41,368 bases of DNA. It comes from a virus. The stretch spans positions 1 through 41,368 of IMG/VR virus record IMGVR_UViG_3300008448_000207; one strand, given 5' to 3'. Position numbers and translations under genes: made by a program. A model generated the notes under the pieces. The model had not been told where the DNA came from. It searched no databases and saw only the letters and a list, made by a program, of their open reading frames with translations. This document shows positions 40,114 to 41,368 of this stretch, one piece after another; the stretch's first letter is position 1, and each line of letters starts with the position of its first letter.

Positions 40114-40150
40114 AAAATAGTTTTGCGACACGCCCGAAAAACGGGTCAAA

Positions 40151-40173
40151 ATGTCAGTGGTCTATGTTAGGAT
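40151..40173 (+). promoter_or_regulatory. Early promoter 3 (ATGTCAGTG-N8-TAGGAT)
   Basis: ATGTCA (40151-40156), 11-base spacer, TAGGAT (40168-40173). Leads to the gene at 40210. Confidence 0.6.
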
Positions 40174-40209
40174 ACTAGGTATCAAGATAAAAAAAGAAAG
40201 GTGGTCAAA

Positions 40210-40398
40210 ATGACTACACTAAATAAAATCCGAGAGATTACTCTCGAAAATGTAAGTGCCGATGAGGCAAATCTAATTGTCTGCGTTTTTTGCTCAGACT
40301 ACGCAGGAGAAATTTTCTGCGGAAATTGTAATGAGTATAAAGGAATTATGACACTCGGTGAGTGGTTATCCTACACTCAAGAAAGTTGGGTGGCATAA
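40210..40398 (+). CDS. Zinc-finger mini-protein (62 aa)
   Basis: ATG 40210 with AAAGGTGG upstream; an in-frame GTG at 40201 lies inside that ribosome site. C-x2-C-x9-C-x2-C (IVCVFCSDYAGEIFCGNCNE) is a clear zinc ribbon. Coupled to the next gene by TAATG. Confidence 0.7.
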   Translation: MTTLNKIREITLENVSADEANLIVCVFCSDYAGEIFCGNCNEYKGIMTLGEWLSYTQESWVA

Positions 40399-40553
40399 TG
40401 TTATCCGATAAAACTTTAGAAAAAATCGTGTTTGAGTATCAACACGGAGGTGTGAAAAACTTTCACCCTGAAATTTCTTTCGCAGAGCGTAAGGCTTTGC
40501 TAAAGTATTTATTCTCTATCCCTACTCATAAAGATTGCGAGTGTGTAAAATGA
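40398..40553 (+). CDS. Small early protein (51 aa)
   Basis: MLSDKTLEKIVFEYQHGGVK, helical, ending HKDCECVK with a CxC pair. Start overlaps the previous stop by one base; stop overlaps the next start (ATGA). Confidence 0.6.
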   Translation: MLSDKTLEKIVFEYQHGGVKNFHPEISFAERKALLKYLFSIPTHKDCECVK

Positions 40554-40645
40554 ATTTAGAAGAATTCAGAAAACACGTTGAACAACAACGTGAAGCAAGC
40601 AAGGCTGAAGCCCTTGCTGTTTTAGCCGCCACTATTAAAAAATAG
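40550..40645 (+). CDS. Small helical peptide (31 aa)
   Basis: MNLEEFRKHVEQQREASKAE continuing into an Ala-rich helix that ends in IKK. Probably one amphipathic helix. Coupled by a four-base overlap to the previous gene. Confidence 0.5.
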   Translation: MNLEEFRKHVEQQREASKAEALAVLAATIKK

Positions 40646-40661
40646 TGTGATCTAAATCATT
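40646..40661. promoter_or_regulatory. CRP/GlxR-like palindrome 4a
   Basis: TGTGATCTAAATCATT: eight of ten conserved bases. Lies just after the stop of the 40550-40645 gene. Confidence 0.4.
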
Positions 40662-40671
40662 TCGACACAAC

Positions 40672-40764
40672 GGCGTGTCGACTTGACACGGCCCGCAAAA
40701 GCTATGGGGGCGATTTGTCGTTTATGTCCGATTTACGAAACACCCTAGATCCCTGCGACACGCC
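40672..40764. repeat. Intergenic module B: GGCGTGTCG / CGACACGCC
   Basis: GGCGTGTCG (40672-40680) and CGACACGCC (40756-40764), with TTGACA two bases after the first arm, as in module A. A second CGACAC at 40663-40668 also pairs with GTGTCG at 40675-40680 to form a local hairpin. A TGTCCGATTT repeat lies at 40725-40734. No DnaA boxes in this copy. Confidence 0.65.
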
Positions 40765-40772
40765 CGAGATTT

Positions 40773-40788
40773 TGTGATTTTTCTCACA
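40773..40788. promoter_or_regulatory. CRP/GlxR-like palindrome 4b (perfect)
   Basis: TGTGATTTTTCTCACA, all ten conserved bases. Its centre is about 85 bp upstream of the predicted start of early promoter 4. Confidence 0.65.
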
Positions 40789-40836
40789 CGGCTTGAGCGT
40801 CTCATTATTTGGAATTACTGGCTAGTAAGTAGAAAA

Positions 40837-40859
40837 TTGTCAGTGGGGTCGTGTATAAT
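40837..40859 (+). promoter_or_regulatory. Early promoter 4 (TTGTCAGTG-N8-TATAAT)
   Basis: TTGTCA (40837-40842), 11-base spacer and a perfect TATAAT (40854-40859). The best copy of the motif. Leads to the gene at 40893. Confidence 0.75.
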
Positions 40860-40892
40860 TCCAGACATAGAAACAAACGAAAGGACAACTAA

Positions 40893-41099
40893 ATGTCAGC
40901 AAAACTCTATACTATCGAAAACCTACTTGTAGGAAAAACTTATCGCTCAAACTCTCGCCACTTTTCAGGTGAGATTATTTCTGCTGAGCCTCGCCCAGCA
41001 ATTTGGTATGGCGAAAATACCGAAGCATTTTTAATTGAAGTAAATGCTGGCGGTCTGCGAAATAAATTCGCAACTATCGCAGTTAAGGTAGGTGAATAA
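40893..41099 (+). CDS. Small early protein (68 aa)
   Basis: MSAKLYTIENLLVGKTYRSN, then beta-rich (SGEIISAEPRPAIWYGENTE; AFLIEVNAGGLRNKFATIAV). Ribosome site AAAGGA upstream. Not recognised. Confidence 0.65.
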   Translation: MSAKLYTIENLLVGKTYRSNSRHFSGEIISAEPRPAIWYGENTEAFLIEVNAGGLRNKFATIAVKVGE

Positions 41100-41101
41100 T
41101 A

Positions 41102-41224
41102 ATGGGATACATTGAAATTTTTCGCTTAGATGAAAACGGAGCGGGTTGGGTAGATTTATCCGAAGCCACTCCCGATGAAATGCTAACTCTTGAAATTGGT
41201 TTATTTCAAGAGGGTGCCCTCTAA
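41102..41224 (+). CDS. Small acidic early protein (40 aa)
   Basis: MGYIEIFRLDENGAGWVDLS, acidic throughout, ending FQEGAL. Two bases after the previous stop. Not recognised. Confidence 0.5.
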   Translation: MGYIEIFRLDENGAGWVDLSEATPDEMLTLEIGLFQEGAL

Positions 41225-41225
41225 T

Positions 41226-41248
41226 TTGTCAGTGCTAACTGATACAAT
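41226..41248 (+). promoter_or_regulatory. Early promoter 5 (TTGTCAGTG-N8-TACAAT)
   Basis: TTGTCA (41226-41231), 11-base spacer, TACAAT (41243-41248). No CRP-like site nearby; the box starts just after the stop of the previous gene. Confidence 0.7.
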
Positions 41249-41276
41249 ACTAACAACAAAACGAAAGGAAAACTAA

Positions 41277-41368
41277 ATGAGTAAAGTAAAACAATACCTA
41301 GAAATTATTTCTGCTGAATGTGATGAATGCGGTGGCGCAGGATTTGTATTTTGGGGAAATGAAAATGA
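41277..41368 (+). CDS. Small early protein, partial at right edge
   Basis: ATG 41277 with GAAAGGA upstream; open to the window end. MSKVKQYLEIISAECDECGG shows a CxxC pair, possibly the first half of another zinc ribbon (DnaJ-like CDECGG). Confidence 0.55.
   Translation, partial: MSKVKQYLEIISAECDECGGAGFVFWGNEN

Larger units (their letters stand above)
39988..40134. repeat. Intergenic module A: 9-bp inverted repeats GGCGTGTCG / CGACACGCC
   Basis: GGCGTGTCG at 39988-39996 and its complement at 40126-40134 flank the DnaA-box cluster. GGCGTGTCG-N2-TTGACA and a GGCCCGCA...GGGGGCG stretch are shared with module B (40672-40764). A 12-bp perfect palindrome TGACAATTGTCA lies at 40000-40011. Confidence 0.7.

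Overview
The window is part of a tailed-phage genome. It encodes a siphovirus-type virion (HK97-type capsid, tape measure, frameshifted tail chaperone), a large set of fibre genes, lysis genes, nucleotide metabolism and a run of tiny early genes. The DNA is AT-rich. An actinobacterial host is likely but inferred. The support is several apparently leaderless genes, CRP/GlxR-type palindromes (TGTGA-N6-TCACA) in early promoters, and the style of the capsid and HNH genes. No terminase, integrase, repressor or DNA polymerase is visible, so the window covers only part of the genome.

Layout. (1) 1-11013, minus strand, read right to left: a small gene, portal, protease/scaffold, major capsid, head-tail connectors, tail terminator, tail tube, frameshifted tail chaperones, and a tape measure that runs off the left edge. 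(2) 11057-19405, minus: a LamG-type virion protein, then a block of five 2OG-Fe(II) oxygenases interleaved with two paralogous DUF6065-like proteins, then a protein with two FN3 domains, 28 copies of an xFFxPP hexapeptide and a C-terminal Hint (intein-like) domain. (3) 19414-30410, minus: tail fibre and baseplate genes, ending upstream in a holin-like gene. (4) 30483-33494, minus: class II ribonucleotide reductase and a GT4-type glycosyltransferase. (5) 33579-36687, plus: a secreted lysozyme-like endolysin, a GT61-type glycosyltransferase, small genes, a candidate small RNA and two leaderless genes. (6) 36684-38676, minus: hypothetical gene, HNH protein, zinc-ribbon peptide, deoxyribose-phosphate aldolase, small membrane peptide, tRNA-Ile(UAU) and a Cys-rich peptide. 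(7) 38948-41368, plus: tightly packed genes of 31-70 codons in cassettes, separated by regulatory intergenic regions that carry a repeated promoter architecture, CRP-like palindromes and a cluster of DnaA boxes.

How it may work together. The virion genes build capsid, tail and receptor-binding fibres. The oxygenase block beside a protein containing 56 prolines in its repeats, and upstream in the genome from a collagen-like fibre protein, suggests post-translational hydroxylation of virion proteins (hypothesis). The reductase makes deoxynucleotides, and DeoC could turn deoxyribose phosphate into central carbon. The early region appears to use a phage-type promoter, (T/A)TGTCAG-N10-TANNNT, found five times with an identical spacer; CRP-like sites lie about 65, 75 and 85 bp upstream of four predicted starts. 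The DnaA-box cluster marks a possible replication origin at about 40.0-40.1 kb.
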